Below, piece after piece: positions 1 to 6,838 of a stretch of DNA of 63,217 nt. Both the position numbers and the translations under genes were made by a program. The notes below the pieces were generated by a model. That model saw nothing but the letters and a program-made list of their open reading frames with translations, ran no database searches and had not been told where the DNA came from. This DNA comes from Bacillota bacterium (GTDB taxonomy: Bacteria > Bacillota_I > Bacilli_A > Acholeplasmatales > Acholeplasmataceae). The stretch's first letter is position 1; the number at the start of each line of letters is the position of its first letter. The DNA lies in contig JAHISX010000019.1 in NCBI GenBank assembly GCA_018817915.1, forward strand, positions 1-63,217, given 5' to 3'.

Positions 1-2
1 GG

Positions 3-107
3 ATTCATGACGAATCTCTTTTAAACATGCCAGAAAACAGCTGGTTTTGATATGTTTTCCACAATGAGATGGCTAAGATAAAGAAAAAAGGACTGCTAAG
101 TCCATGA
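3..107 (+). pseudogene. Possible decayed gene tail at window edge
   Basis: One forward frame reads as a plausible protein tail (ending in KIKKKGLLSP before a TGA at 105-107) but has an in-frame TGA at 48-50. The upstream part lies outside the window. I do not recognise the family. It could be the decayed end of a transposase or simply noncoding sequence. The other frames are no better. Confidence 0.2.
84..107 (-). terminator. Rho-independent terminator after the gtrA-like gene
   Basis: On the minus strand a short GGACT/AGTCC stem with a four-base loop is followed by a run of T. It lies 23-46 bp beyond the stop of the GtrA-like gene. Confidence 0.55.
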
Positions 108-129
108 AGAAAATTAAATCTTCATTTCG

Positions 130-591
130 TTACAGCCCCTTGTTTTTTACTGCTGTATTGATTGCATTTCTATAAACATAAAACTTTGTAAATAGAAATT
201 CAGTAATTAAATTAATCACCATAGTAACAAATAATACGATGTATTTATTCCATCCTTGCCCATCCACTAGTGCATCTCCCCACCATGTTGATAGTGGTGT
301 GAATACTACATAATATCCAGCAACCTTCATCATTGCTATTGGAATATTATTTGCTGACTTAAATGTAAATTTGCGATTCCACGTGTAATTCCATAAAACA
401 GATAGCGTTAAAGCAATCAAATATGCTGGCCAATAAATGAGATGTGCAATCTCACTTAATAATGTAAATGATAATGCTTGAATAACACCAGCTGATATCG
501 AGAATAGTAAAAATTTAATAGCTTGAGTATAATGATCTTTTTTTGTTAATTCGATTGGGGATTTAATCGTTTCTACTTTATTCTTATCCAT
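130..591 (-). CDS. GtrA-like family membrane protein
   Basis: The protein has 153 residues and four predicted membrane segments (about 25-47, 52-70, 88-108 and 118-140). The pattern W-x-Y-x-W-N-R-x-F-T-F-K after the second helix is typical of the GtrA/DPMS family, which is thought to move polyprenyl-linked sugars across the membrane or to assist glycosyltransferases. No glycosyltransferase gene is next to it here, so its substrate is unknown. The start is the ATG at 589-591, preceded by a weak AGGTAAG ribosome site. It appears to be transcribed alone, with a short terminator downstream. The family assignment is fairly secure and the role is inferred. Confidence 0.75.
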   Translation of the reverse strand: MDKNKVETIKSPIELTKKDHYTQAIKFLLFSISAGVIQALSFTLLSEIAHLIYWPAYLIALTLSVLWNYTWNRKFTFKSANNIPIAMMKVAGYYVVFTPLSTWWGDALVDGQGWNKYIVLFVTMVINLITEFLFTKFYVYRNAINTAVKNKGL

Positions 592-650
592 GTGCTTACC
601 TATTTCTCATTCTTAATTCTTTTATTATAACATCACTTTAATAATATACT

Positions 651-676
651 AAAAAAAAGAGTATCTCTACTCTTTT
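651..676 (-). terminator. Terminator of the SOUL gene
   Basis: AAAAGAGTA and TACTCTTTT pair around a four-base loop, and on the minus strand the stem runs into a T tract. The stop codon of the SOUL gene (667-669) lies inside the hairpin. Confidence 0.7.
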
Positions 677-1182
677 GGTTGTTCTATTTTAACAATGATT
701 TCAGTATGTCTTAACATCGGAATGCTAAATGGAGGATTAAATCGAGCAAGCCTGTATGGCCCATTTGGAATTATGTGATTGCTATCTATCCAAGCCATTA
801 ATTTTTTCTTTTCTTTTTCAACATGATGAGAATTACTTAATCCTGAAAAAGAAATCGTAGCTGCATAATGCTCTGGATAATGTTTAGTGACTAGATTCGG
901 ATGATTAGGGATAGGAATATCATCATCTTGATATTTCGATGGAACAACAAATTCCATGGACATATGCTCATCATTGAATTCATTGATGACAGGAACTGTC
1001 ATCGACATCTTCTCATTTTTTTTATTGTCTCCACTAATATAACTAAATAAAAGACCGAAACCTGAATATCCAGATAATTTCTTTTCATTGACTGAAGTTG
1101 TATTAAAACCTTCATATTTTCTAACTTCAAAATGATCTTCTTTTTTAATCACTTGATATTTTGGTGCTTCGTATTTTGACAT
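667..1182 (-). CDS. SOUL-family haem-binding protein
   Basis: This 171-residue soluble protein starts with the typical SOUL opening (APKYQVIKKEDHFEVRKYEGF). It also has the later family pieces: a KISMTVPV-like segment (here KMSMTVPV), FVVPSKY, and a C-terminal R-x-A-R-F-N-P-P-F. SOUL/HBP proteins bind haem or other tetrapyrroles, and in bacteria the physiological role is poorly defined. There is no signal peptide, so it is probably cytoplasmic. The start is well supported by an AAGGAAGTGAT ribosome site just upstream of the ATG at 1180-1182. It has its own terminator and no haem-synthesis neighbour, so nothing here says which tetrapyrrole it meets. Confidence 0.85.
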   Translation of the reverse strand: MSKYEAPKYQVIKKEDHFEVRKYEGFNTTSVNEKKLSGYSGFGLLFSYISGDNKKNEKMSMTVPVINEFNDEHMSMEFVVPSKYQDDDIPIPNHPNLVTKHYPEHYAATISFSGLSNSHHVEKEKKKLMAWIDSNHIIPNGPYRLARFNPPFSIPMLRHTEIIVKIEQPKE

Positions 1183-1292
1183 GATATCACTTCCTTATCT
1201 ATATTTTAACACTTAAAACATACTTTATTTTTATTAATGCATAATGATTTCTATTAAATGAATACATAAAATCCCATACAATGCTATTTAAC

Positions 1293-1321
1293 TTGTAACA
1301 AGGTTCTATCACTAGTATAAT
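1293..1321 (+). promoter_or_regulatory. SigA-type promoter for the rhomboid gene
   Basis: TTGTAA (1293-1298) and TATAAT (1316-1321) are separated by 17 bp. The GAGGAG ribosome site and ATG of the rhomboid gene follow about 10-25 bp further on. Confidence 0.65.
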
Positions 1322-1345
1322 AAGCAATAGAGGAGATGACAAATT

Positions 1346-2002
1346 ATGCGTTACTCTGAAAAATTAAAACACTATATGAGCAATCATCCCATCACAAGTT
1401 TAATTCTTCTTGTGAATTTTGTGATGACTCTTATTTTATGGCTAGATGGCAATTTTTCTCTTTCCTCATTAGTTAAGTATGGGGGACTAAATCCTATACT
1501 CATTACCCAGTATCATGAATACTACCGATTAATTACAGTTATGTTCTTACATGGCAGTCTCATCCATTTTCTTTTAAACTCATTTGCTATTTATTATATT
1601 GCTGGCCAAATGGAATTAATGCTGGGACCTCTCAAATACGCATTACTCTATTTCATCTCTGGATTAGGCTCCAGTGCCCTTGTCGTTTTACTCGGTGATC
1701 CATTAGTTGTTACTGTTGGAGCAAGCGGTGCAATCTTCGGCATCTTAGGTGGTATGCTTATGCTCACATTTACTAGAACAAAATGGTTCACTCCAAGTGG
1801 TATCCGTTCAATTAGGCAACTTACAATCATCAACTTAGCGATTACGTTCTTACTACCAACCATAAGTAAGGAAGGTCATATTGGTGGTTTACTCACCGGA
1901 ATTATTTTATTTTATTTCATCACTCCAGAAATCCCTTATTACTATGCAAAATTAAAAAACAAAAAAATAAATGTAACAAAAAAAGACCAGTTCGATTATT
2001 GA
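1346..2002 (+). CDS. Rhomboid-family intramembrane serine protease
   Basis: The protein has 218 residues and about six membrane helices. The catalytic serine motif G-A-S-G-A-I-F-G is at about residues 126-133. The partner histidine is in E-G-H-I-G-G at about 176-181, and the helix-2 block H-x-x-x-x-H-F-L-L-N is at about 70-79. These mark an active-looking rhomboid that cuts transmembrane segments of other membrane proteins. A GAGGAG ribosome site 7 bp before the ATG and a consensus promoter support this start. The gene is the only plus-strand gene in the first 18 kb. Its stop (TGA) falls in the loop of a bidirectional terminator. The substrate is unknown. Confidence 0.9.
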   Translation: MRYSEKLKHYMSNHPITSLILLVNFVMTLILWLDGNFSLSSLVKYGGLNPILITQYHEYYRLITVMFLHGSLIHFLLNSFAIYYIAGQMELMLGPLKYALLYFISGLGSSALVVLLGDPLVVTVGASGAIFGILGGMLMLTFTRTKWFTPSGIRSIRQLTIINLAITFLLPTISKEGHIGGLLTGIILFYFITPEIPYYYAKLKNKKINVTKKDQFDY

Positions 2003-2014
2003 ACAGGTCTTTTC
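1976..2014. terminator. Bidirectional terminator between convergent genes
   Basis: AAAAGACC-A-GTTC pairs with GAAC-A-GGTCTTTT around a seven-base loop, with T-rich sequence on both sides. It can end the plus-strand rhomboid gene and the minus-strand DUF1097 operon. Confidence 0.75.
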
Positions 2015-2032
2015 TTTACAATCATATGTATA

Positions 2033-2545
2033 CTATTTTTTAGCGCCTTCAAATTTACCATTTAAGTAAACAGCAACAACTTCAGAAAGCCATCCGAAAG
2101 CTAATCCAAGAATCAAACCAATAATTGCTGGCCATAAAGTAGCTCCAGTAATTGTTGCTCCTAGAGCAAAGAATGTTGAAGCGCCAATGAAAGCACCAGG
2201 AATAAAGCTTAATAATTTAATATGAGCTTGGAAACACATCATACCAGCGCCTACTGCAACTGCAATGAAAGCACCTAGTGTATTAAAGTTAAACCAATTC
2301 CAAATCACAACGATGACAACACCCCAAAGCACACCAGTAAGATTCGCTGCTAAGCCTTTAACAAAGCCATCTTTTTTACCGCCAGCTGCATAGAAACTAG
2401 CCCATCCAAGAAAACCTGCAACACCAACTCCAGCAAGTGCAAAATCTGCAACAACAGTTGGATACACTTGAACTAATACTTGCCATAAACCTGCTAAAAC
2501 ACCAACGCTTAGTGAAACTGCTAGTAAAAACTTGTTTAATTTCAT
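2033..2545 (-). CDS. DUF1097 family membrane protein
   Basis: This protein is 170 residues from the second possible ATG and has about five hydrophobic helices. It carries the DUF1097 pattern, including L-G-W-A-S-F-Y-A-A-G-G-K after the second helix. Two in-frame ATGs are available. The ribosome site AGGAG at 2553-2557 sits one base from the first (2551) but seven bases from the second (2543-2545), so the second is preferred. It is the last gene of an operon with the Tm-1-like and TIM-barrel genes. My inference is that it is the membrane partner of that pathway, possibly a transporter. No function is established for the family. Confidence 0.8.
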   Translation of the reverse strand: MKLNKFLLAVSLSVGVLAGLWQVLVQVYPTVVADFALAGVGVAGFLGWASFYAAGGKKDGFVKGLAANLTGVLWGVVIVVIWNWFNFNTLGAFIAVAVGAGMMCFQAHIKLLSFIPGAFIGASTFFALGATITGATLWPAIIGLILGLAFGWLSEVVAVYLNGKFEGAKK

Positions 2546-2574
2546 TTTCATTCTCCTATTTTTTTATTTTTATC

Positions 2575-3402
2575 TTAAACTTGTAATTTCTTAAAATTCT
2601 TGACTTGATCGGTAATTGCTATTTCGGTTGGTAGACGTTCAATACTTGAAGCACCAAAGAAACCAGCAATGCCTTTAGTTCTTGCTAATACATATTTTGC
2701 ATCTTCTGGTTCAGCAATTGGACCACCATGCATAATGACTAGAATTTCCGGATTAACTTTTTTAGCTGCATCATGAATTTCTTGCACTTTAATAACACAA
2801 TCATCTAAAGTAAGTGCAGTATGTGCACCAATAGATCCTTTAGTTGTTAAGCCCATGTGAGCAACTAAACAATCTGCTCCTGCTTCAGCCATTTTTTCTG
2901 CATCATCTGTATTAAATACATAAGGTGTAGTAAATAAACCTTGCTTATGTGCTTCACGAATCATGTCAATTTCTAATTGATAGCCCATGCCTGTTTCTTC
3001 TAAATTAGCACGGAAGTTTCCATCAATAAGTCCTACTGTTGGAAAGTTTTGAACACCGGAAAATCCCATGTTCTTTAAATCTCTTAGGAAATAAGTCATA
3101 TCTCTAAATGGATCAGTTCCACAAACACCAGCGAAAACTGGAGTTTTTCTAGCGATAGGAAGTACTTCACGAGCCATTTCTACAACAACTTGGTTTGCAT
3201 CACCATAAGGCATTAAGCCTGCTAATGATCCTCTGCCAGCCATTCTATAACGACCTGAGTTGTAAATAATAATCATATCAACTTCGCCTTTTTCAGCACA
3301 TTTTGCTGAGATACCAGTACCTGCACCAGCACCTACTATTGCACGACCTTGTTTAAGTTGACCTTGTAATCTTGTACGGATTTCTTCAATTGTAAAAGCC
3401 AT
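2575..3402 (-). CDS. Phosphoenolpyruvate hydrolase-family TIM-barrel protein
   Basis: This 275-residue soluble protein belongs to the PEP hydrolase/TIM-barrel signal-transduction family (PF09370 type). Family marks include I-V-G-A-G-A-G-T-G at about 22-30, N-S-G-R-Y-R-M-A-G-R-G-S at about 48-59, F-A-G-V-C-G-T-D-P, N-F-P-T-V-G-L-I-D-G and a late H-G-G-P-I. In plants the same fold forms the C-terminal half of the tomato mosaic virus resistance protein Tm-1, whose N-terminal half matches the neighbouring upstream gene. The reaction is not firmly known. An AGGAG site supports the ATG at 3400-3402, and the gene follows the Tm-1-like gene after 17 bp. The fused regulator at 4874-6697 carries a paralogue of this barrel, which suggests a shared ligand. 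Confidence 0.85.
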   Translation of the reverse strand: MAFTIEEIRTRLQGQLKQGRAIVGAGAGTGISAKCAEKGEVDMIIIYNSGRYRMAGRGSLAGLMPYGDANQVVVEMAREVLPIARKTPVFAGVCGTDPFRDMTYFLRDLKNMGFSGVQNFPTVGLIDGNFRANLEETGMGYQLEIDMIREAHKQGLFTTPYVFNTDDAEKMAEAGADCLVAHMGLTTKGSIGAHTALTLDDCVIKVQEIHDAAKKVNPEILVIMHGGPIAEPEDAKYVLARTKGIAGFFGASSIERLPTEIAITDQVKNFKKLQV

Positions 3403-3419
3403 CTTCTTATTCTCCTTTT

Positions 3420-4631
3420 CTATTTGTTGATTAACTCAATTAATTTTTTAGCCATAGCTAGAGCATATTCTTTATCATTGATATGTAAGTCAAGCTCAAT
3501 TAATTCAACCTTTTTAGTATCTAAGTTCTTACGTAATGCATTAAATAATGCTTTGTCTTCTTCAACACCTACGAAAGGCATACCGACAGCATCAATCATT
3601 GAAACGCCTTTTAGAGGAATAAAGAATGCTGCATTACCAACGGATTGACTAACTTTCTTACCAATAATTTCTCCAAGTTTAGCATTTTCTTCAACTGTAG
3701 TACGCATTAATGTCACTGTTGAATTGTGAACGTAGAAGTTACGACCTTCAAATTTAGCAGGAATAGTATCAACTGGTCCAAAGTTAACCATATCAAGTGC
3801 ACCTACAGAAACAACTTGTGGAATACCACCTAAAGCGGCTGCATCCAAACGATGTGGTCCAGCATTTAAAACGCCACCAACTAATTCATCACACCATTCA
3901 GTTGTCGTAATATCTAAGACACCTGTGAAATATCCTGATGAGATTAAACCTTCCATTGATTTTCCACCAGAACCAGTAGCATGGAAGACAACAACTTCAT
4001 AACCTTTTGATTCTAAATATTCGCGAGCAGTTGTTACACATGGTGTCGTTACACCAAACATTGTAGCAGCAATTAAAGGTTTAGTTGATTTTTCAATTTC
4101 TTTCTTATTCTTAACGATTCCAGCAATTGCTAAACCAGCATTTGTTAAAATTTCTCTAAGAATATTATTTAATCCTGCAACGTCGACGATAGAGTACATC
4201 ATCATAATGTCTTTAACGCCCACATATGGAGATACATCACCAGCACCCATTGTTGAAACGAGAATCTTTGGAACGCCAACTGGTAATTGTTGCATAACAT
4301 GTGCAGCAATAGATGATCCACCGGATCCACCTAAAGAGATAATTCCGCCTACTTCGCCCTTATCATAAAGAGCTTTGACAATCTTTGCAGCACCTTGCAT
4401 CATTGTTAAAACGTTTGTGCCTCTGTCGTTGACTTCTCTAAGCTTAGCTAGATCAGCACCTTGAGCTTTACAAACTTCTAGATTAGACACATCGGGTTTA
4501 AATGTAGGTTCAAATATACCTGCATCAACGACGATTGTTCCTACACCTTGAGCTTCAATAATATCCTTCAAAAATTTGAATTCATTGCCCTTAGTATCGA
4601 GTGTCCCTAAAACAACAACTTTTTTAGCCAT
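3420..4631 (-). CDS. Tm-1-like ATP-binding (UPF0261) protein
   Basis: The protein has 403 residues. It opens with the UPF0261 signature V-V-V-L-G-T-L-D-T-K-G-N-E and has a glycine-rich G-G-S-G-G-S-S loop at about 102-108, V-S-T-M-G-A-G-D-V at about 126-134 and H-A-T-G-S-G-G-K-S-M-E at about 217-227. Plant Tm-1 binds ATP with this domain. The bacterial function is unknown. It is the first gene of the operon, with AGGAGG nine bases before the ATG and a consensus promoter at 4687-4715. With the next gene it forms the split equivalent of full-length Tm-1, so the two products probably act together, for example as a carboxylate- or phosphate-handling complex. That last step is inference. Confidence 0.85.
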   Translation of the reverse strand: MAKKVVVLGTLDTKGNEFKFLKDIIEAQGVGTIVVDAGIFEPTFKPDVSNLEVCKAQGADLAKLREVNDRGTNVLTMMQGAAKIVKALYDKGEVGGIISLGGSGGSSIAAHVMQQLPVGVPKILVSTMGAGDVSPYVGVKDIMMMYSIVDVAGLNNILREILTNAGLAIAGIVKNKKEIEKSTKPLIAATMFGVTTPCVTTAREYLESKGYEVVVFHATGSGGKSMEGLISSGYFTGVLDITTTEWCDELVGGVLNAGPHRLDAAALGGIPQVVSVGALDMVNFGPVDTIPAKFEGRNFYVHNSTVTLMRTTVEENAKLGEIIGKKVSQSVGNAAFFIPLKGVSMIDAVGMPFVGVEEDKALFNALRKNLDTKKVELIELDLHINDKEYALAMAKKLIELINK

Positions 4632-4686
4632 TTTTTCTTTCCTCCTTATTCATCTGTAACATTCTTCTTCGAATGTACGCATCTTG

Positions 4687-4715
4687 ATTATAGAGTAAAG
4701 CGTTTTCACTGTCAA
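4687..4715 (-). promoter_or_regulatory. Consensus SigA promoter of the Tm-1-like operon
   Basis: On the minus strand TTGACA (4710-4715) and TATAAT (4687-4692) are exactly 17 bp apart. The spacer holds a cre-like core TGAAAACGCTTTAC. No -24/-12 sigma-54 promoter (TGGCAC, then TTGCA) is visible anywhere between 4632 and 4873. Confidence 0.8.
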
Positions 4716-4725
4716 TATGAATATA

Positions 4726-4736
4726 TTTTCCCACTT
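4726..4736 (-). promoter_or_regulatory. Half operator site near -35
   Basis: TTTTCCCACTT at 4726-4736 is one arm of the palindrome found at 4838-4861 and 6736-6752. It sits about 11 bp upstream of the -35 box, where an activator could touch RNA polymerase. Confidence 0.4.
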
Positions 4737-4764
4737 TTTTGCTTGTTTTTCGTTAAATATTGTG

Positions 4765-4787
4765 AAGTGAGAAATATTTGCTCACTT
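4765..4787. promoter_or_regulatory. Palindromic upstream site of the Tm-1-like operon
   Basis: AAGTGAG and CTCACTT flank a nine-base AT-rich centre. This resembles the AAGTGGGAAA/TTTCCCACTT palindrome 50 bp further upstream. The centre is about 95 bp before the predicted start of transcription, a position typical of an activator site. I infer that it binds the neighbouring Fis-type regulator. Confidence 0.45.
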
Positions 4788-4823
4788 TGTTTGAAATTAA
4801 AAGTAGATGCTTGAATATTGAAT

Positions 4824-4861
4824 AAAAATCCATTAAAAAGTGGGAAATTCGTTTCCCACTT
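4824..4861 (-). terminator. Terminator of the regulator gene, also a perfect palindrome
   Basis: Ten-base arms AAGTGGGAAA and TTTCCCACTT enclose four bases and are followed on the minus strand by TTTAATGGATTTTT. It lies 12 bp past the stop of the regulator. The same GTGGGAAA/TTTCCCAC word occurs at the regulator's own promoter, so the element may also be a protein binding site. Confidence 0.65.
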
Positions 4862-4873
4862 GCTATTTTATAT

Positions 4874-6697
4874 TCACAAAACTTTTTTTTCTAATTCGTA
4901 CTTTTTGATCTTATTGTAAAGGGTTCTTCTTGTCATACCTAATTTTTCTGCAACTCTTGTCTGATTCCACTGTGTTTTCAACAACTCGGATAAAATGAGT
5001 TCCTTCTCAATGACCATTGATGAATTCTTAATATAATTTACTGTATCATCAATTGGGATTAACCCGTAGAAAGTTGCTGGTAAGAATTGAATGTCTAGCA
5101 AATCTCTATCACATAGAATTGCTCCACGTTCCAAAGCATTCTTAAGTTCTCTCACATTACCTGGCCAATCATAATTCATGAATGCATTCATTACGCGAGA
5201 TGAAACCGAAATATTTGAATTATGTTTTTCATTAATGACTTCCATAAATGTAGAAACATATAAAGGAATGTCTTCCTTATGAGATCTTAGAGGGGGGAGC
5301 TCTAGGGTGATGACATTGAGCAAATAGAATAAGTCTTCTCTAAATCTCTTTTCTTCTATTTCTTTATAAACATCTTTATTGGTTGTTGAAAGGATACGCA
5401 CATCAATATGAATCGTTTCATCTCCACCAACGCGTTCAAATTCATTATCTTGAATAACTCTTAACACTTTAGCTTGCACATCTAAATCAAGTTCTGTGAT
5501 GTGATCTAAAAAGAGTGTCCCATGATTGGCAGATTCAAATCTTCCAATATGCTGTTTATCCGCACCAACAAAAGCACCTTTTTCATGGCCAAACAACTCA
5601 CTTTCTATCAAGTTTTTGGGAATAGACGCACAGTTCACTTTAATGATTGGATAAATTGCACGATTTGAATTGTAGTGAATGGCTTTAACAACTAGATCCT
5701 TGCCGGATCCATTTTCACCTTTAACTAGAACATTACTATCATAATTAGATATCTTAATAATCAAATCACTGAGTTCTTTAATCACTTGACTATTTCCTAT
5801 AACTGTTGTTACACCTTTTTTACCCATCAGATGCTGTTTTAAGACTTCATTTTCTTTTTCTAGTTCCATAACACGATTGACACTCTTGAATCGCTTGGTG
5901 GCATCTTTAATGCTGTTCTCAACTGGTGTTACCTCAAAGACGGAACCACCAATATAGCCTATGGCTGATGTTTCATTATAAAAGCGTGACATCACTTCTG
6001 GATCTCTGACAATCGATCCACCATAAATGGTTGGGATGATATCTGGTTTAATTTCTAGAATCTTTTCAAATACAAGATTAGCTTTAGTAATTTGACGATC
6101 AACATAAGGCTCTAATTCATCTTCACTAGGTCTATTAATATATGTCCATCCAAAGTGAAGACATAAAACATCGACATTGGCTTTTGCCATTTCAATCGCT
6201 TCTTCTAATGTCACAGCAAAACCGACTGTAAATATGCCTTTTTCTGATGCCATTCTTAATAAATCAACTTCTTTTTCAAAGCCTTCCCCATTTTCTTCAA
6301 GAAATTCTCTGTATTGACCATCAATTAAACTAACTGATGGAAAATTATTGATGCCATCAAATCCTGCATGAACAAGTTTTTCGATCAACTCTTCATGTGT
6401 ATACGTAGGATCTTGAGCGCATGCCCCAAAGATGATTGGTATATTATCGACTCTAGGAATAACTTCATGATGGGCAAACTCAAACACCATATCATTAGAA
6501 TTCGAGAAAGGAAGCATAGCAGCAATCGAAGTAACACCACTCATTCTAAAACGACCAGCATTGAGCGCAAGCAATAAATCAGCTCCTCCAAAAGAAGCTT
6601 GTTGTCCAGAACGACCGTTACCAATACAAACGCCAATAATCGGTTCTTTTGATATCATTGTACCTTGTAGATTGTTGATGATTGTTGCTCGATCCAC
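4874..6697 (-). CDS. Fused TIM-barrel/AAA+/Fis-type regulator with degenerate AAA+ motifs
   Basis: The protein has 607 residues from a GTG start at 6695-6697, which follows GGAG by eight bases. A longer reading to 6781 lacks a ribosome site. Residues 1-265 are a PEP-hydrolase-family TIM barrel paralogous to the enzyme at 2575-3402. Residues about 296-535 are an NtrC-type AAA+ domain with an intact Walker A (GENGSGKD, 327-334). Three features differ from working sigma-54 activators: the GAFTGA loop reads GAFVGA (374-379), Walker B reads LFLDH so the catalytic Glu is His399, and the second arginine finger is Leu459. A Fis-type HTH occupies about 578-602. It probably senses the barrel's ligand and controls the downstream operon without sigma-54. 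Confidence 0.85.
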   Translation of the reverse strand: MDRATIINNLQGTMISKEPIIGVCIGNGRSGQQASFGGADLLLALNAGRFRMSGVTSIAAMLPFSNSNDMVFEFAHHEVIPRVDNIPIIFGACAQDPTYTHEELIEKLVHAGFDGINNFPSVSLIDGQYREFLEENGEGFEKEVDLLRMASEKGIFTVGFAVTLEEAIEMAKANVDVLCLHFGWTYINRPSEDELEPYVDRQITKANLVFEKILEIKPDIIPTIYGGSIVRDPEVMSRFYNETSAIGYIGGSVFEVTPVENSIKDATKRFKSVNRVMELEKENEVLKQHLMGKKGVTTVIGNSQVIKELSDLIIKISNYDSNVLVKGENGSGKDLVVKAIHYNSNRAIYPIIKVNCASIPKNLIESELFGHEKGAFVGADKQHIGRFESANHGTLFLDHITELDLDVQAKVLRVIQDNEFERVGGDETIHIDVRILSTTNKDVYKEIEEKRFREDLFYLLNVITLELPPLRSHKEDIPLYVSTFMEVINEKHNSNISVSSRVMNAFMNYDWPGNVRELKNALERGAILCDRDLLDIQFLPATFYGLIPIDDTVNYIKNSSMVIEKELILSELLKTQWNQTRVAEKLGMTRRTLYNKIKKYELEKKVL

Positions 6698-6735
6698 GAT
6701 AGAATCTCCCTTGTATTTTTTATGCGTCTTACTAC

Positions 6736-6752
6736 TGGGAAAAAATTTCCCA
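6736..6752. promoter_or_regulatory. Palindromic operator at the regulator's own promoter
   Basis: TGGGAAA, three bases, TTTCCCA form a perfect palindrome just downstream of the predicted -10 box and about 40 bp before the GTG start. A protein bound here would block transcription, which fits autorepression. Confidence 0.5.
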
Positions 6753-6763
6753 CTATTAATACT

Positions 6764-6791
6764 ATGATAGCATGAAAACAAAGAAAGTAAA
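6764..6791 (-). promoter_or_regulatory. Candidate promoter of the regulator gene
   Basis: On the minus strand TTTACT (6786-6791) and TATCAT (6764-6769) are 16 bp apart. The palindrome at 6736-6752 lies over the expected first transcribed bases. Confidence 0.5.
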
Positions 6792-6799
6792 TATTTAAG

Positions 6800-6829
6800 A
6801 AAAAAAAGGGAATAGTTTAGATATCCCCT
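6800..6829 (-). terminator. Terminator of htpG
   Basis: AAGGGGATA pairs with TATTCCCTT (one G-U pair) around a seven-base loop, followed on the minus strand by eight or more T. It begins 10 bp past the htpG stop. Confidence 0.8.
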
Positions 6830-6838
6830 TCGTTGATA

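Noticed and set aside
4632-4873. A sigma-54 (-24/-12) promoter upstream of the Tm-1-like operon
   Set aside because: No TGGCAC-N5-TTGCA pattern on the minus strand. A consensus -35/-10 pair is present instead.
6561-6767. A plus-strand frame opposite the regulator N-terminus
   Set aside because: It mirrors the coding frame of the TIM-barrel domain, which has clear family motifs.
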